DNA of 64,000 nucleotides, taken from assembly GCA_027627225.1 (NCBI GenBank), contig CM051028.1, positions 15,037,201 through 15,101,200 of the forward strand, given 5' to 3'. Of this stretch, positions 35,192 through 47,407 are shown piece after piece. A program made the position numbers and the translations under genes. A model generated the notes under the pieces. It was not told where the DNA came from. It did no database searches and saw only the letters and a program-made list of their open reading frames with translations. How positions within the stretch are numbered: position 1 is the stretch's first letter; each line of letters opens with the position of its first letter. Origin of the DNA: Congeria kusceri (lineage: Eukaryota > Mollusca > Bivalvia > Myida > Dreissenidae).

Positions 35192-35204
35192 AAGAATGCA
35201 TCAA
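35192..35204. repeat. Target-site duplication, left copy
   Basis: AAGAATGCATCAA, repeated immediately after the A tail of the LINE at 42130-42142. The equivalent position in TPC-B (next to exon 2) reads tagaatgcataa, confirming that this is host sequence. Confidence 0.9.
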
Positions 35205-35550
35205 CTCGTTGTAAGTGTGGATGTGTGTGGACGTGTATTTATATCAGAGCATATCAGAGCATAAATTATTGGATTTAAGTGTGAAAAAGCACAAATAGAG
35301 TGAAAACGTTTGGATTAGCCGGAGTACGAAATCACTAGTAACATTTTAAAGTCGGTACTTTATTAGTAAATTTACTAAACGTAACCATAATGTAGATGGT
35401 TTTAAATTTCTTGAATCTACAAAGGTAGTAGCATATAGGCTATTTTGTTAGTTTGTCGACACACGAGGAAAACATGCCTAGCCTATGAATACAGCAGAAA
35501 GCAAAATGAAGGTATAATTATCAAAAAAGTATAGCGATCACAACAATGCG

Positions 35551-36552
35551 ATGTCCGATGCATCCAAAAGAAAACACAGCAGCTCCAGTAGCAGTGAGCT
35601 AGATACAAGCTTAACATCTAATAACAGCACTAAAATAAAGCAGAAACAGAAGAAGGGCAAACAAAATTCAAATCAAGACACTATTAGTGAAATAATTGAA
35701 ATTGACCAGGCACAAGTTGAAGAAATGGCAGATATAAGGCAAGCACTTGTGGACATGAATACAAAGCTAGAAAATCTGTTCTCTGGCAAAGATACAAGCT
35801 TTAGACAAATGATTGTGGATATAATAAATCAGATTAAAAATGAGTTCTTAAAATCAATGGAAAACAGAATTGAAGTCCTTGAAGGAAAATTGTTTGATAA
35901 GGGAAAGGAAAATGACAAGCTCAAAGAAAAAGTCACACTGTTGGAAAAGCAAATTGAAAACAACCATGAACAAGACAAACAAAATGCCATTAACCTTCAA
36001 GAATATGTTGATAGTCACTCTGGGCAACTCAATGCCGTAGAACAATATAGTCGACGAAATAATGTCCGCATATTCGGTATACCAGAAGAGTCAAAATCAA
36101 CACAAATTGGTCAAACATTAATATTAAATGAATCATCTGAAACTACAACACAGAAAGTAGTTGCACAATTAAACCAGAAAATAGAAGGACTAAATCTACA
36201 AGTCGGCGACATTGATATCTCGCACAGACTGGGCAAGGTCAAGGATGGGTTTACAAGGCCGATTATTGTCAAATTTGTGGCGAGACAGAAACGGAATATC
36301 GTAATGGCCAATAGAAAGCAGTTTAAAGGGTCAAACATTTACATTAATGAGGATCTAACAAACATAAATCAAAAGGTACTGATGACAATAAAAAGGACAT
36401 TGCCTGAAAATGAAGCTGTTTGGTCGTGGGACGGAAAAATACTTTACAAATCAACGAAGGGTGTAGTCCGTACAATCGCCTATGAAGAATACAAGCATTG
36501 GATGGGAGCAGACTGGCCGAAGCTGATTAACAGGTTTTTTAGTATAAAATAG
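35551..36552 (+). CDS. LINE ORF1p: coiled-coil RNA-binding protein
   Basis: Intact, 333 residues. Residues 1-50 are Ser/Lys-rich and basic. Roughly 55-160 form a heptad-rich coiled coil (for example ENDKLKEKVTLLEKQIENNH). Then comes the L1 ORF1 RRM-like domain starting EQYSRRNNVRIFGIPEE, with DIDISHRLGK and RPIIVKFVARQKR, and a C-terminal domain with YINEDLT. L1-type ORF1p trimerises through the coiled coil and packages LINE RNA as a chaperone. The start ATG is followed by a clean frame. Its survival next to a broken ORF2 is notable. Confidence 0.9.
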   Translation: MSDASKRKHSSSSSSELDTSLTSNNSTKIKQKQKKGKQNSNQDTISEIIEIDQAQVEEMADIRQALVDMNTKLENLFSGKDTSFRQMIVDIINQIKNEFLKSMENRIEVLEGKLFDKGKENDKLKEKVTLLEKQIENNHEQDKQNAINLQEYVDSHSGQLNAVEQYSRRNNVRIFGIPEESKSTQIGQTLILNESSETTTQKVVAQLNQKIEGLNLQVGDIDISHRLGKVKDGFTRPIIVKFVARQKRNIVMANRKQFKGSNIYINEDLTNINQKVLMTIKRTLPENEAVWSWDGKILYKSTKGVVRTIAYEEYKHWMGADWPKLINRFFSIK

Positions 36553-37825
36553 ATCACCTTTTCTTTCATTGAATACTATCCCAAGAACGCTCACGTAAAA
36601 ACACGGTTCCTCGTGTTTTTAAACCTCTTTCGATACAGTGCTTTTCTTTACCCCTGTGTGTACGATTTTTGTACTGCATTCGAAACTATGTTGATTTTGC
36701 AAATCAAGACATTTTGATCAACATAAATGAGTTGATATAATCACGTACATTCATTAACACGGTTTCAGTTATGAAACTATAACGCACAAAATAGACAAAT
36801 ATAATTAATAAACGTGATTTACAAAAATGTTGCTTATTAAACAGTATGTATAATTTTGAAAAACATATATATAAATAATAATGTAATAAGCGATTTTTAT
36901 ATTACTTAAATCTGATCAAGAAATCCTTTTAGCAATACAAATACACACTTCAACAATTGAACAGGCATAAAGCTTTATATATTATACATGTATTAATATA
37001 TTGCAGTTTCACAGACTATTGCTTTTAAAACTTGTACTCTATAATATGTTTTATGTTGTGTTTTGTTCATTTAATGTTAGTTTTTGTTCTGCGCATACTT
37101 AAAAACTCTATTTAAGATTTAAAACATGCCTGTAACTCGTATAGCAGTTTTTCACAGACTATTGATTTTAAACTTGTATTCTATAATATGTCTTATGTTG
37201 TATTTTGTTCATTTAAATGCTAGCTTTTATTATGCGCATACTTAAAAAATCCTTTCAACATTTAAAACATGCCTGTAACTGTACAGCAGTTTCTCAGACT
37301 ATTGCCTTTAAACTTGTACTCTGTAATATGTCTTATGTTGTATTTTGTTCATTAACATGTTAATTTTTGTCCCATGCATACTAGAGTAACGAAAAAAACT
37401 CCATTTAACACTAAAACGTTATTTATCCATCTACATAATGTAGATAATTAAAAATCCTTCTTCGTGAATAAAAAAAAAAAATGTAGTGACTAAAATGTAA
37501 AAAAAGAAGGAGGATAAATTAATGGTAGTTAAAATACAACATATTCTTAGATGCATCATCTGCGTTTTTTGTCAAATTTCGTTTTTTCGACACTTAACTG
37601 ACAAAAACTCATACAATATTGATATCTATATTGTAAGTCGCATAAAGTAATAAATAAAACACCTCATCATAAAACCTACCTTTTTAAGATTCCTTAATAG
37701 CATACAGAACACATGACTAACACAGATAACCATACTATTCAAATATCAGTTGACATAAAAACATATTCAAACTTGATTCAAAATATATGTAATATATGTA
37801 ATAACATGGGCTATCCAACACATAA
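36553..37825 (+). other. ORF1-ORF2 spacer with about 145-bp tandem repeat
   Basis: From about 37005 to 37435 three copies carry cagactattgcttttaaa, ttgtactctataatatgt, ttatgttgtattttgttcat, gcgcatacttaaaaa and aaaacatgcctgtaact. The rest is AT-rich without an ORF. A spacer this long is unusual for an L1-type element. Confidence 0.8.
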
Positions 37826-40800
37826 ATGGAAACCATAATATTAACGTTGAACATGAGAGGTTTAGGAAACAAAGATAAAAGAATGCAAGTGTTTGAATGG
37901 CTAAAAGGTCTAAATTACTCGATATTCATGTTATAAGAAACACATTTAACGAGATCTAATTTTGAACAATGGAAACATGACTGGCCTGGTCGATTTGTTT
38001 ATAGTGGATGTAAGTCAAATAGCGAAGGTGTAGGGATATTTTTACATCCAAATAGTGACCTGGAACTATCGAACTTCACTGAAATTATTATTGGAAGGTT
38101 AATAGCAGTAGACATTAAAATTCAAGATATTAACATCACACTTATTAACATTTACGGATCAAATACAGATGACACATATATTGTCCAAAAACTAAATAAC
38201 TATTTATTGTCAAACGATGACAAAAATTTTATTATAGGCGGCGATTTTAATACCACCTTAACAGGATTTGACAAGAAAAACGGTAATTTTAATACTCATA
38301 CTAAATGCAGAAAACTTCTAACTGAATTAATGGCCACCAATGAACTAAGTGACATCTGGAGAATTAAACATCCAGACAAAAACCAATTCACATGGCATTC
38401 AAACTGTAAATTACATATATTCTGTAGGCTTTACTTTTTTTTAATATCGAATAGCTTATGTAATCTTATATCAAAATGTAACATTAAACCTGGATATAAA
38501 ACGGATCACTCTCTTGTACAGTTAAATATAGATAATTTACTTTTAGGAAAAGGAAGAGGATACTTCAAAATTAATAATTCCATTTTACTAGATGTTGAAT
38601 ACCAAAAAAAAATCAAACAAAGTATCAATGACATAACAAATTTAAATAAAGAATGTAATCCAAACACAATGTGGGAACTAATTAAGAGTACAATTCGGAA
38701 TGAAACGATAAAATACTGTTCAATGAAAAATAAAAAATCGAAAAAGGAAGAAGAAATCTTAATTGCAGAAATCAAAACACTAGAACAAAATTTAATAAAC
38801 TGTAACTCTGCTGACTTGACGGAAAATATAACACACAAAATAAAAATTTTACAACAAGAACTGGAACAAATATATGACAAGAAGATTAATGGATATATTT
38901 TAAGATCAAAAGCTATTCAGGTCGAAGGAAATGAAAAGAATTCAACATACTTTGCCAACCTAGAAAAACGGAAAGCTGAAAAAAAACTATTCATAAGCTG
39001 ATTGTAGATAACACTGTATTAAAAGATAAAGACAGAATATTAGAAGCAGAAGCAAATTATTACGAATCCCTATATAAAAAAAATCATATTGAAGAATACG
39101 TTTCGGATTTTTTTAAAGTACCTATAAATAAACTAAGTGAAGAAAACAAATCGAAATGTGAAGGAAAACTTACTGATTATGAATGTGGATGTGCATTATT
39201 AGAGATGGGGAATAGTAAAAGCCCAGGCTCTGACGGACTTACTGTTGAATTTTATAAAATATTTTGGCCAACATTAAAAGAATACTATATAAAATCAATA
39301 AATTATTCTTTTGACAATGGTGAATTAACTGCTCTACAAAAACAGGGTATCATTACACTTATTCCAAAGTCTGATAAAAACTTGGATTACATTTCAAATT
39401 GGCGACCAATTAGTTTATTAAATATCGATTACAAAATTGCAACTAAGTCTATAGCTAACCGTTTGAAAAAAGTATTGAATCAAATAATTAGTTATGACCA
39501 AACAGGTTTCATGAAAGACAGATATATAGGTGAAAATGTTAGATTAATATTCGATGTAATTGAATATCTTGAAACTAATAATAAACCTGGACTTTTATTC
39601 TTTGCAGACTTCGAAAAGGCATTTGATAGCTTAAATCATTCATTTATTATACATTGTCTTAAACACTTCAATTTTGGACCACAGCTAAATTAAGTGGATA
39701 AAAGTATTTTACAATGATATAAATAGTATCATTATAAACAATGGCAATCTTTCTAGAAGTTTTAAAGTAGAAAAAGGTGTTCGGCAAGGCTGTCCACTAT
39801 CGTCCTCCTTATTTATTTTATGTTTAGAAATACTATCAAATTATATAAATGCAAATACAATTATTAAAGGAATAAACATCAATGAACAAGAAATTAAGCA
39901 AACCCTTTTTGCAGACGATGCAACTTTTTTCAATGATGGCTCAGCAAAATCCTTTGAAACACTAGTGGAAAATCTTCAAAACTTTAGAAAAATATCAGGA
40001 CTAAACCTCAACTCATCAAAATCTACAGTAATGAGAATTGGATCTTTGAAAAACTCAAAATTTGAATATTGTACAGAAAATAAATTTATTTGGACATCTA
40101 ATGGGGCTAAAACGTTAGGAATGAATTTTTACAATCAACACAAACTTAACATTGAAAAAAACTTAATGCCAAAAAATAAGGAATTTGAAGCCTGCTTAAA
40201 ACAATGGCAACATCGAAAACTCACTTTAATGGGAAAGGTTACTGTTATAAAAACAGTTGCATTACCAAAGTTAATATATCCATTTTCAGTTCTTCCAAAT
40301 CCAACAAAGCAAGTAATAGATGGATTAACAACAACGATGTTTAAATTTATTTGGGATGAAAAACCAGACAGAATTAAAAGAAAACGATTATTTCAACCTT
40401 ATGAAAATGGAGGCCTAAAGCTTACAGACATTACTTATTTTTTGAACGCCATTAAAGCGGGCTGGGTTAAACGATTCCTAGATAAAAACAATCATGGCAA
40501 ATGGAAACTCCTGCTACAAGAAAAACTTAAAAATGTTGGTACCAATATTATATTTGAAAGTAACTTAGATGAAACTATAATACAAAACGTAAGTAAAGAA
40601 AATTTATTTTTGAAAGATATGCTTACCGCATGGCAAAATATCAAGAACCAACATAATAGTTCACAAAGAAGTATTCCTATATGTAAACATGTCATATGGA
40701 ACAACAAAGATATCAAAATCAATAACAAATCCATCTTTCTGGTAAACTGGTATAACAATGGTATAAAAACAATCGGACATTTGTACAATTATCAAAGAAA

Positions 40801-41604
40801 TACATATTATACGTTTAGTGAAATGCAGGACTTATATAACATAAACCCAAATGAATTTTTAAATCATTATTCACTATTATCCGCGATTCCAAACGAATAT
40901 AAAATAACACTGCATACACAAGGGATTAACACATTTACAACGTCAGAAAAAACTTTTGTTAATGTGATAGAGAATACCAAACAAGTAAACAAAACACTTT
41001 ATAATATACAACAACAATCACAAAATACAAAAGATAACAGTACTGAAATGAAATGGAAAAAACAATTGAATCTAAAAGAAAATACCGACTGGAGAATAAT
41101 ATATACAATTCCATTTAAGTCAACAATTGATACATATATGCGTAATTTTCAATATAAGTTCTTATATAGAATAATACCAACAAATAAATTTTTAACAAAA
41201 TGCGGACTGAAAGCGTGTAGTTTGTGTGAGTTTTGCCAATCAAATATTGAAACAATTGACCACCTATTTTGGGAATGCACTTACATTCAAGAATTATGGA
41301 CAAAACTGCAATACTTCTTGAAAGACATGAATATTAAAAAAAATTAAAAAAATAAATTGCCTTTCTTGGCATTATCGACAAAAAAGTATACAGCGATGTT
41401 TTGAATTTTATACTAATTTTAATGAAAATATTTATATTTAACATGAAAAATAAAAAATGCATCCCAAACTTCAACATTTTTCTTAATTATCTTAAGATAA
41501 AAATACAGACAGAAGCAGAAATTGCCCTAATTAAAAACAAATATGCAAAACATAATCAAAAATGGATCCACTTCATACCATATTTTTCAACCAATACTAC
41601 TTAG
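37826..41604 (+). pseudogene. LINE ORF2p: APE endonuclease, reverse transcriptase, C-terminal Cys motif (disrupted)
   Basis: Endonuclease: METIILTLNMRGLGNK at the start, a nonsense codon where the catalytic 'QETH' should be, then IIGGDFNTTL and KTDHSLV. RT: SPGSDGLTVEFYK, IPKSDKNLDYISNWRPISLL, FADFEKAFDSLNH, QGCPLSS and LFADDATFF. The C-terminus has CSLCEFCQ..HLFWEC and then a segment ending NQKWIHF. Frameshifts lie near 38999 (in an A run), 39690 and 41345. 'RLYFF' replaces the 'RLDFF' expected in the endonuclease. In an active element ORF2p nicks target DNA and copies the LINE RNA in place. Confidence 0.88.
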
Positions 41605-41759
41605 GCTCTTCTCATTGAATACATATTATGTTAAATAAAGGTGCCCATGCTCTGAACAATAGAAACTTTTTTATGTTTAAAACGTCAACAAAAACGTAGA
41701 ACTTAGAAATCTCTTATATGCATTTAAAATGTTTAAAAATGTTATGTTAGTTTTCATGA

Positions 41760-41975
41760 ACCTTTAACACACACTGTGTATTGTGTGTATGTGTACGTGC
41801 GTGCGTGTGTGCGTGTGTGTTTTTGTGTGTGTGTCTCTCTGTCTGTCCGTCCGCGAGTGTGTATGCATATTTTTTTTTGTATAAAATGAATTAATTCTGA
41901 CAATATATGTTGTATGTGTGTAAATTACTATGTATAAAATGAATTAATTCTGACAATATATGTTGTATGTGTGTC
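41760..41975 (+). repeat. GT-rich tract and 60-bp duplication in the LINE 3' UTR
   Basis: A gtgtgtgcgtgtg tract, then two copies of tatgtataaaatgaattaat followed by tctgacaatatatgttgtat. Confidence 0.9.
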
Positions 41976-42129
41976 AACTATTATGTATGATTGAATTATA
42001 TACTTATGCACCGCTCAAAAATTCTGAATGAATGTGTCATATATGTTATATTACCCATGTTTTATGTATACAAATATAACTGGTATCAATGTAAATGTCA
42101 AACATGGTAAAATAAATGAGAAAAAAAAA

Positions 42130-42142
42130 AAGAATGCATCAA
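42130..42142. repeat. Target-site duplication, right copy
   Basis: AAGAATGCATCAA directly after the A tail, identical to 35192-35204. Confidence 0.9.
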
Positions 42143-42265
42143 TATATTACTCGGTTTGATGTTTAATATGCGCATGATAGAAAACGACAGGTTCTGAGGC
42201 TTTACATATTGTTATACACGAATACTTGCACACAAGAAAACAATCACGATAATGGCGATAAAAAT

Positions 42266-44370
42266 TCACAAACCAGATGTCATATCTTTACAACGATCTT
42301 ATCAGGGCACCTGACGAGGGCAAGGAGGTCAGAGCTGAATTTTGTGATATTTCAAAGGCCTTTGACCGGATGTGGCTCCGTTGCCTTCTCTTTAAGCTAC
42401 ATGCGATTGACATCGGTAATGCCTTAATATATTGGTTCCGTCCCTATTTAAAAATCGACAGTCATCAAAGAGTTGTGGTTGCAAACTTTTCGCAAGAGTG
42501 GTCTGCTATTAATCCTGGTGTTTCTCCTAGGTTCTACTCTTGGACCTTTGCTTTTCCTCATCTACCCGGTATATTAACTACAGCGTCTCTGATCGGTATA
42601 AACGCCAACATTCGTCTCTTTGCTGATGACACTAGCCTCTATACCATAACGGACGACCCCACCCAGGGTACTTAAGTTCTAGCAACGCTCTTTCTCATAT
42701 TATATCGTGGTCTGTAACACGGCTTATTTCTTTCAAACCGACAAAACTGCATCCCCGGTATGTTCCGGTAAGCGTGATTGACCTCTCCATCTTGACGTTG
42801 TTATGAACAGCGTTCCTATCAGTCAGGTCAATATCTACAAGCATCTAAGCCTTGCCTTTTCCTATGATGCCAAATAGAATTTTCCTAAACTGTTGACAAA
42901 GCATGGCACATGAATGGAATCCTACGAAAGTTTTTCTATCTCAATCCAGTATATGAAAATATACAACTCCTTTATACGACCCCTTCTGTACGGAGATATT
43001 GTGTGTACAACTATTCCCAAGAGCTTAATCAAACGCTGGCAGCATAAAAAGACTGTTGCGGAAAAAAGCAACTTGCATGTGAATTATGAATGCATTTTTG
43101 CTAACAAAGGAAACATTAGTTAGAATGAAGTTCAATATCCGACATTCAAACCTGACATTATGGCTCCTTATTTAAACGTATACGGCATCATAATAAAAAT
43201 GAATTTGTAAGTGACGAATAAATATGTTTCAAGCTAATTATATAACGCAAACGGAATTATATATATGCAAGTAACAAGTCAATACGTAACGAGCCATGCA
43301 GAATAACCGATGAAGCGAAGAGCATCGATTGTTAGTGATTCGTAGCCTACTGAGTCAAAAGAAGGTCATGCGATGCGTACTCTCGATTTTAACACTACAG
43401 TTTGAAATTAATACATTGCAGTAATGTGTTGTCAAAATATTCAGAATAAGAATCGGTAACAAGAAATAACACTTTCGCAGCGAGTCCAAAATAACCGATG
43501 CCAGGACACCCGGATGAATATTTCGGTTACAACCAAGTAAATAGCAAAAGTATGAGTGTCATTAGTTTGACGTAACATTTTTAATCAATTGATTTGTTTT
43601 AGAAACAGTTATAAATAACATGATATTCACATTTAATACACATGACATAAAGTATCTTAAATAATTAAAAGATCAGAAAACTGGCGTGAATTTTGCTATT
43701 TTGAAGAAGGACCCTTTCAGGTTTCGATTTACTGACTCGTAGCCAGCGAAGAAAAAAATAGTTTTCCGAGATACATGTTTTGGAAATTACCCTCTCAAAA
43801 GACCGTTGGCTTCCACCAATAGTCTAAAAATGACATCGATGCAATCCAAATACACGCTGCCAGTAGCGTTACAGTGGCCACGAAATTGTGCAATACTGAC
43901 TAACTTTTAAACGAACTTCATTGGGAAAGTTCATTAAACCGAGGACGGAAAAACGCCTGTCTGTCCTTTACAAAATGGAACGTGAACTTGTACCTCCATA
44001 TCTCTCAAATCTCGTGCATGTACAGTTCCAACCAACATACGTTCTACGCTCATTAAACGACATACCATTCACACGTACGCATCACTATTGAACATCTTTA
44101 ATTTCTCAAACCATTCGCGACTGGAACAACTTCCTGACGAAGTACGAAATTCGATATTTAAACATATTTATTTCTCTTGTACAACTGGCAAATAGATGCA
44201 CAATACAATAAGAATAAGAAAAGGATTGAAACGAAAGAATTACATTCTTATGTGGTTTCTCTCCTTGAAATTGTTTTTACACATATAAATGGCAAGGTTT
44301 TAATAGAACAAACGACGGGCGTTTATGCCAGACAAAGATGTATACGTTATGGATATGCTAAGTTTTAGAA
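42266..44370 (+). pseudogene. Decayed jockey/CR1-like LINE fragment (RT to C-terminus)
   Basis: RT signatures remain: VRAEFCDISKAFDRMWLRCL, QRVVVANFSQEWSAI and ANIRLFADDTSLYTITDDP. Further on, thumb and C-terminal pieces can be recognised after many shifts, such as YKMERELVPPYLSNLV and RDWNNFL near 43970-44140. The frame is broken throughout and the 5' half is absent. The wording is so close to the element at 44.4-51 kb that they belong to one family. Here it is on the plus strand and the two lie tail to tail. Confidence 0.82.
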
Positions 44371-44458
44371 AGACAAACAAATGAGGTGAAAAGAAAAAAA
44401 GGAATGGAGGACTGGTGATGCACGGATTAAGTAAACGGCGAAATCGGAATCGGATTGT

Positions 44459-46963
44459 TAAATAAATCGCCGGGATTCGCTTATATACTCTTGGACGTGA
44501 AAAAATATGGTGGCATTTTCATTATCGTCTAGATTTATATAGCCGAATAGAATTAAATTGAGGTCTACGTTGCGACTTATTCTAGAAATATTGTTAATTA
44601 ATTTAGCTCGTATTGTGTTAAAGTATGGGCACATAAAAAAGAAGTGATAATTCGATTCAATATGACCACAGGAACACAGTGGAGAAGCAACGACATGTTT
44701 TGCATAAAGATGTTCATTTAGCGAACTTGAATTGGTTCTTAACTGCGTGTGAAGTATTTGTAGATAACGCTATCCAACATAATAGTACGAAGGGTTCTTT
44801 ACTAAGATTCTGTTAAGATTGTATTTAAAGTTATTCAACGTGTCGCTATTTTTAACTTCTTCTGGTAAGCTATTCCATTTTCTAATTACTGCGGGTAAAA
44901 ACGCATTATAATACCGAGTTGTTCTAGTTACTAATGTTCGAAGATCATTAGCGTTTCGAAGAATATACCTAGAAACAGAACCAATATTTTGAGGTACCAG
45001 ATCCGTTAAATACTGAGGTATAAGTCAATTTTGCATTTTATAAAATAATATAAGCTGATGTTTATCGCGTCGATCTTGCAAAGGTTCCCATTTAATTTCT
45101 TTACGTAGTTCTGATAGGGAAACTAATTTTGATGATCCGCATGCAATTCGTGTCGCTTCGTTTTGAATTTTGTCTAATTCGTGTTTTTCTGCCTGGGTGC
45201 AATTATCCCATAATACATCTGAGTATTCTAATAAGGGGCGTATAAACGATGTATAAATAGTTTCGAGCGATTTTCGATCAAGTTTGAATCTCAATTTGCG
45301 CATAATATTAATTAAACTCCAGACTTTGTCTTTTATATATTTAATATGCATGTGCCATTTGCAATCGTTCGAAAGAATAGCTCCGAGATGTTTATGAGAA
45401 CTGACATCTGGTATATGTGTGGATAGCATTGTAAAGTGATATTGATTCGCTTGTTGTTTTCTTGAGAAAGTTAATGTTTCAGATTTGGAGGGGTTATATG
45501 CAAAATGCCATGTCAGAGCCCAGTTAGATATTTTGTCAATGTCGTTTTGTAATATGGCATTTGAGGTGTTAGGGTCATCTAAAATAATGTATAAAGATGT
45601 ATCGTCAGCAAAAAGGCGAATATTACTTTGGATATCATTAACAATATCGTTAATAAAGATTAAAAATAATAAGGGTCCTAATATAGAGCCCTGAGGGCCA
45701 CCAGCCTCAAGTGTAGCCCAGTTAGAGCATGCGCCTGGGAGCACTACGCGTTGGCGTCTTCCATTTAGGTAGTTTACAAACCGAGAATGTAAGTTTCCGC
45801 GAATCCCAATAGCTTGGAGTTTGAGTAACAGACCTTGGTGCCAGACCTTGTCAAAGGCCTTACTGATGTTAAAAAATATAGCTTTAACCTCTTGCCCGTT
45901 GTCAAGCTCTTTGCAGAACGTTTCGTATTTATAGGTGAGTTGGTTTGTGGTAGAGTCACCCGGCAAGAACCTCGACTGAAATGAGGTAAGTATTCTGTTA
46001 TTAATAAGATGTTATAAACATGTTTAAATATTTTTTTTTTTTTTTAATTCCATTGTATTAAGTAACGAAATTGTTCGATATTTACTTGCTACTTTTGGTT
46101 CGCTCTTTTTAATAACTGCACTGACATTAGCTTCTTTCCAACAGCTTGTCAATATACATTTGTTGTGCGAGAAATTAAAGACGTCGCATGAAGGAGTGGA
46201 CAATTCAACCCGACACTCTTTTAAAATACGGTTACTTATACCATCAGGCCGCGACGCTTTGTCAACAGACAGTGACTTAAGAATATCGTGAACATCAGTT
46301 GGTGTGATAATGAACGACTCTAGCCAGTTTGCAATTGGGACATAAATGGGCTCCGGTGCGTCGTCGTTCTCAATGTAAATTTTTGACTGACTTTGAAAAA
46401 AGTTGTTTAGAATGTTCGCCTTCTCATAACAATCAGTTGTAGTGGAGTTATCGGCAGGATTTACGAGCGCAGATATTAGGTTATTATTAGGCTTATTGAT
46501 AAATGACTTCAGAATCCTCCACCAGTCCTTAAATGAATGGTTATTGTGTTAAAATTTTACACTTAAGCTTTCGTAGTAATTCTCTTTGGCTTGTCTAATT
46601 AATGATATGGTCTTGTTTCTTGTTGTTCGAAATTTGGACCAATAATCATCAGTATTTTTCGATTTTGCATATCGGTAAGCCCATTTCGTTTTATTATCAT
46701 ACGGCGTATCTGTGTATTGAGCCAGGGAGCGTCACGTGGTTTAATTTTGATTATCCTGTTTGGGATACAGTGTTTAGCATTACCGATAATAGTATCGGTG
46801 ATATTAGTGCAATATGTATCAACATCAATACTTGCAATTTTATTCCAATCAAATGTAGAAAAACTTTCACGTAACATATCGTAATTACCATCCTCATATT
46901 TCCATATATGACGTTCATATGCTTTCGCATTTGGCTTATTATATTTAAATACACCATATATAG
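44459..46963 (-). pseudogene. LINE reverse transcriptase and C-terminal domain
   Basis: From the right: YGVFKYNKP, then MLRESFSTFDWNKI, an RT with SRPDGISNRILK, ELDNGQEVKAIFFNISKAFD, QGSILGPLLFLIFIND and NIRLFADDTSLYIILDDP, the long open part being 45966-45025. Then LEYSDVLWDNC, a stop, LIPQYLTDLVPQNIGS, another stop, and a C-terminal Cys/His group (CSCGHIESNYHFFFMC). The usual 'GVPQGS' is 'GGPQGS' here. Confidence 0.87.
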
Positions 46964-46966
46964 GAC

Positions 46967-47089
46967 TGCTATGTATGAATATTTAGGGCAGCGAAGGAGG
47001 TTCAATGAACACGAGACATCACGTCTATATAACAATTTTATATACGCACCGGTTCATAGGTTACAGAACACCAACTATTCTACATGACA
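46967..47089 (-). repeat. 3' LTR (123 bp)
   Basis: Identical by eye to the 5' LTR, which implies a recent insertion or gene conversion. The LTR is unusually short for Gypsy elements. Confidence 0.95.
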
Positions 47090-47106
47090 CATACCTCCCC
47101 CCTTAA
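47090..47106 (-). other. Polypurine tract
   Basis: AAGGGGGGAGG lies a few bases before the 3' LTR on the minus strand, the normal site for plus-strand priming. Confidence 0.85.
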
Positions 47107-47407
47107 GAAAAACTTTGATAATATGACAGAAAGTTAAGTCTAAATCTTAAGTTAAACCCTTACAATGTTTATCAAAGTTAGAATTACAAAATTCTTTGGA
47201 AAATAACTTAAGTGTTCACAGTGTTTCATGAAATGTGTGTGAAAGTTTTTCAAACGTTCTTGTTGAAAATAATGTCTTCTTCACTTTACATCAGAGGGTA
47301 CTATTCACTTGTTAAACAGTCTCATACCAATTACTTTTATCAGAACAATAACTAGTTCTGCTGACCACCAAGGGATTATTATGCCCTCACACACACAAGT
47401 GGTCAGC

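Larger units (their letters stand above)
28461..35204 (-). pseudogene. Decayed partial TPC copy (TPC-psi)
   Basis: Counterparts of TPC-B exons, in the same order and strand: exon 20 at about 28461-28615 (VEVLLQQLYESENDS kept, one base lost afterwards so the tail differs), exon 19 at about 29632-29715 (deletion and stop), exon 18 at about 30185-30270, exon 17 at about 30298-30412, exon 16 at about 30618-30720 (stop), exon 3 at about 34790-34880 and exon 2 at about 35124-35192. Exons 4-15 are missing. Introns are also similar (for example 28350 to 2670, and 29210 to 4455), so it arose by DNA duplication. An L1-like element is inserted at its exon 2 acceptor side. Confidence 0.88.
35205..42129 (+). 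mobile_element. L1/Tx1-type LINE, about 6.9 kb, with 13-bp TSD
   Basis: Organisation: 5' UTR of about 350 bp, ORF1 (35551-36552), a spacer of nearly 1.3 kb with a tandem repeat, ORF2 with APE endonuclease and RT (37826-41604), a 3' UTR with GT-rich and duplicated segments, and an A-rich tail at 42119-42130. TSDs flank it exactly, so it is a full-length target-primed insertion. ORF1 is intact, while ORF2 has one nonsense codon and at least three frameshifts. Confidence 0.9.

Noticed and set aside
35124..35192. Functional exon of a separate TPC gene
   Set aside because: Matches TPC-B exon 2 but is altered and followed by a LINE insertion, and neighbouring exon copies carry stops.
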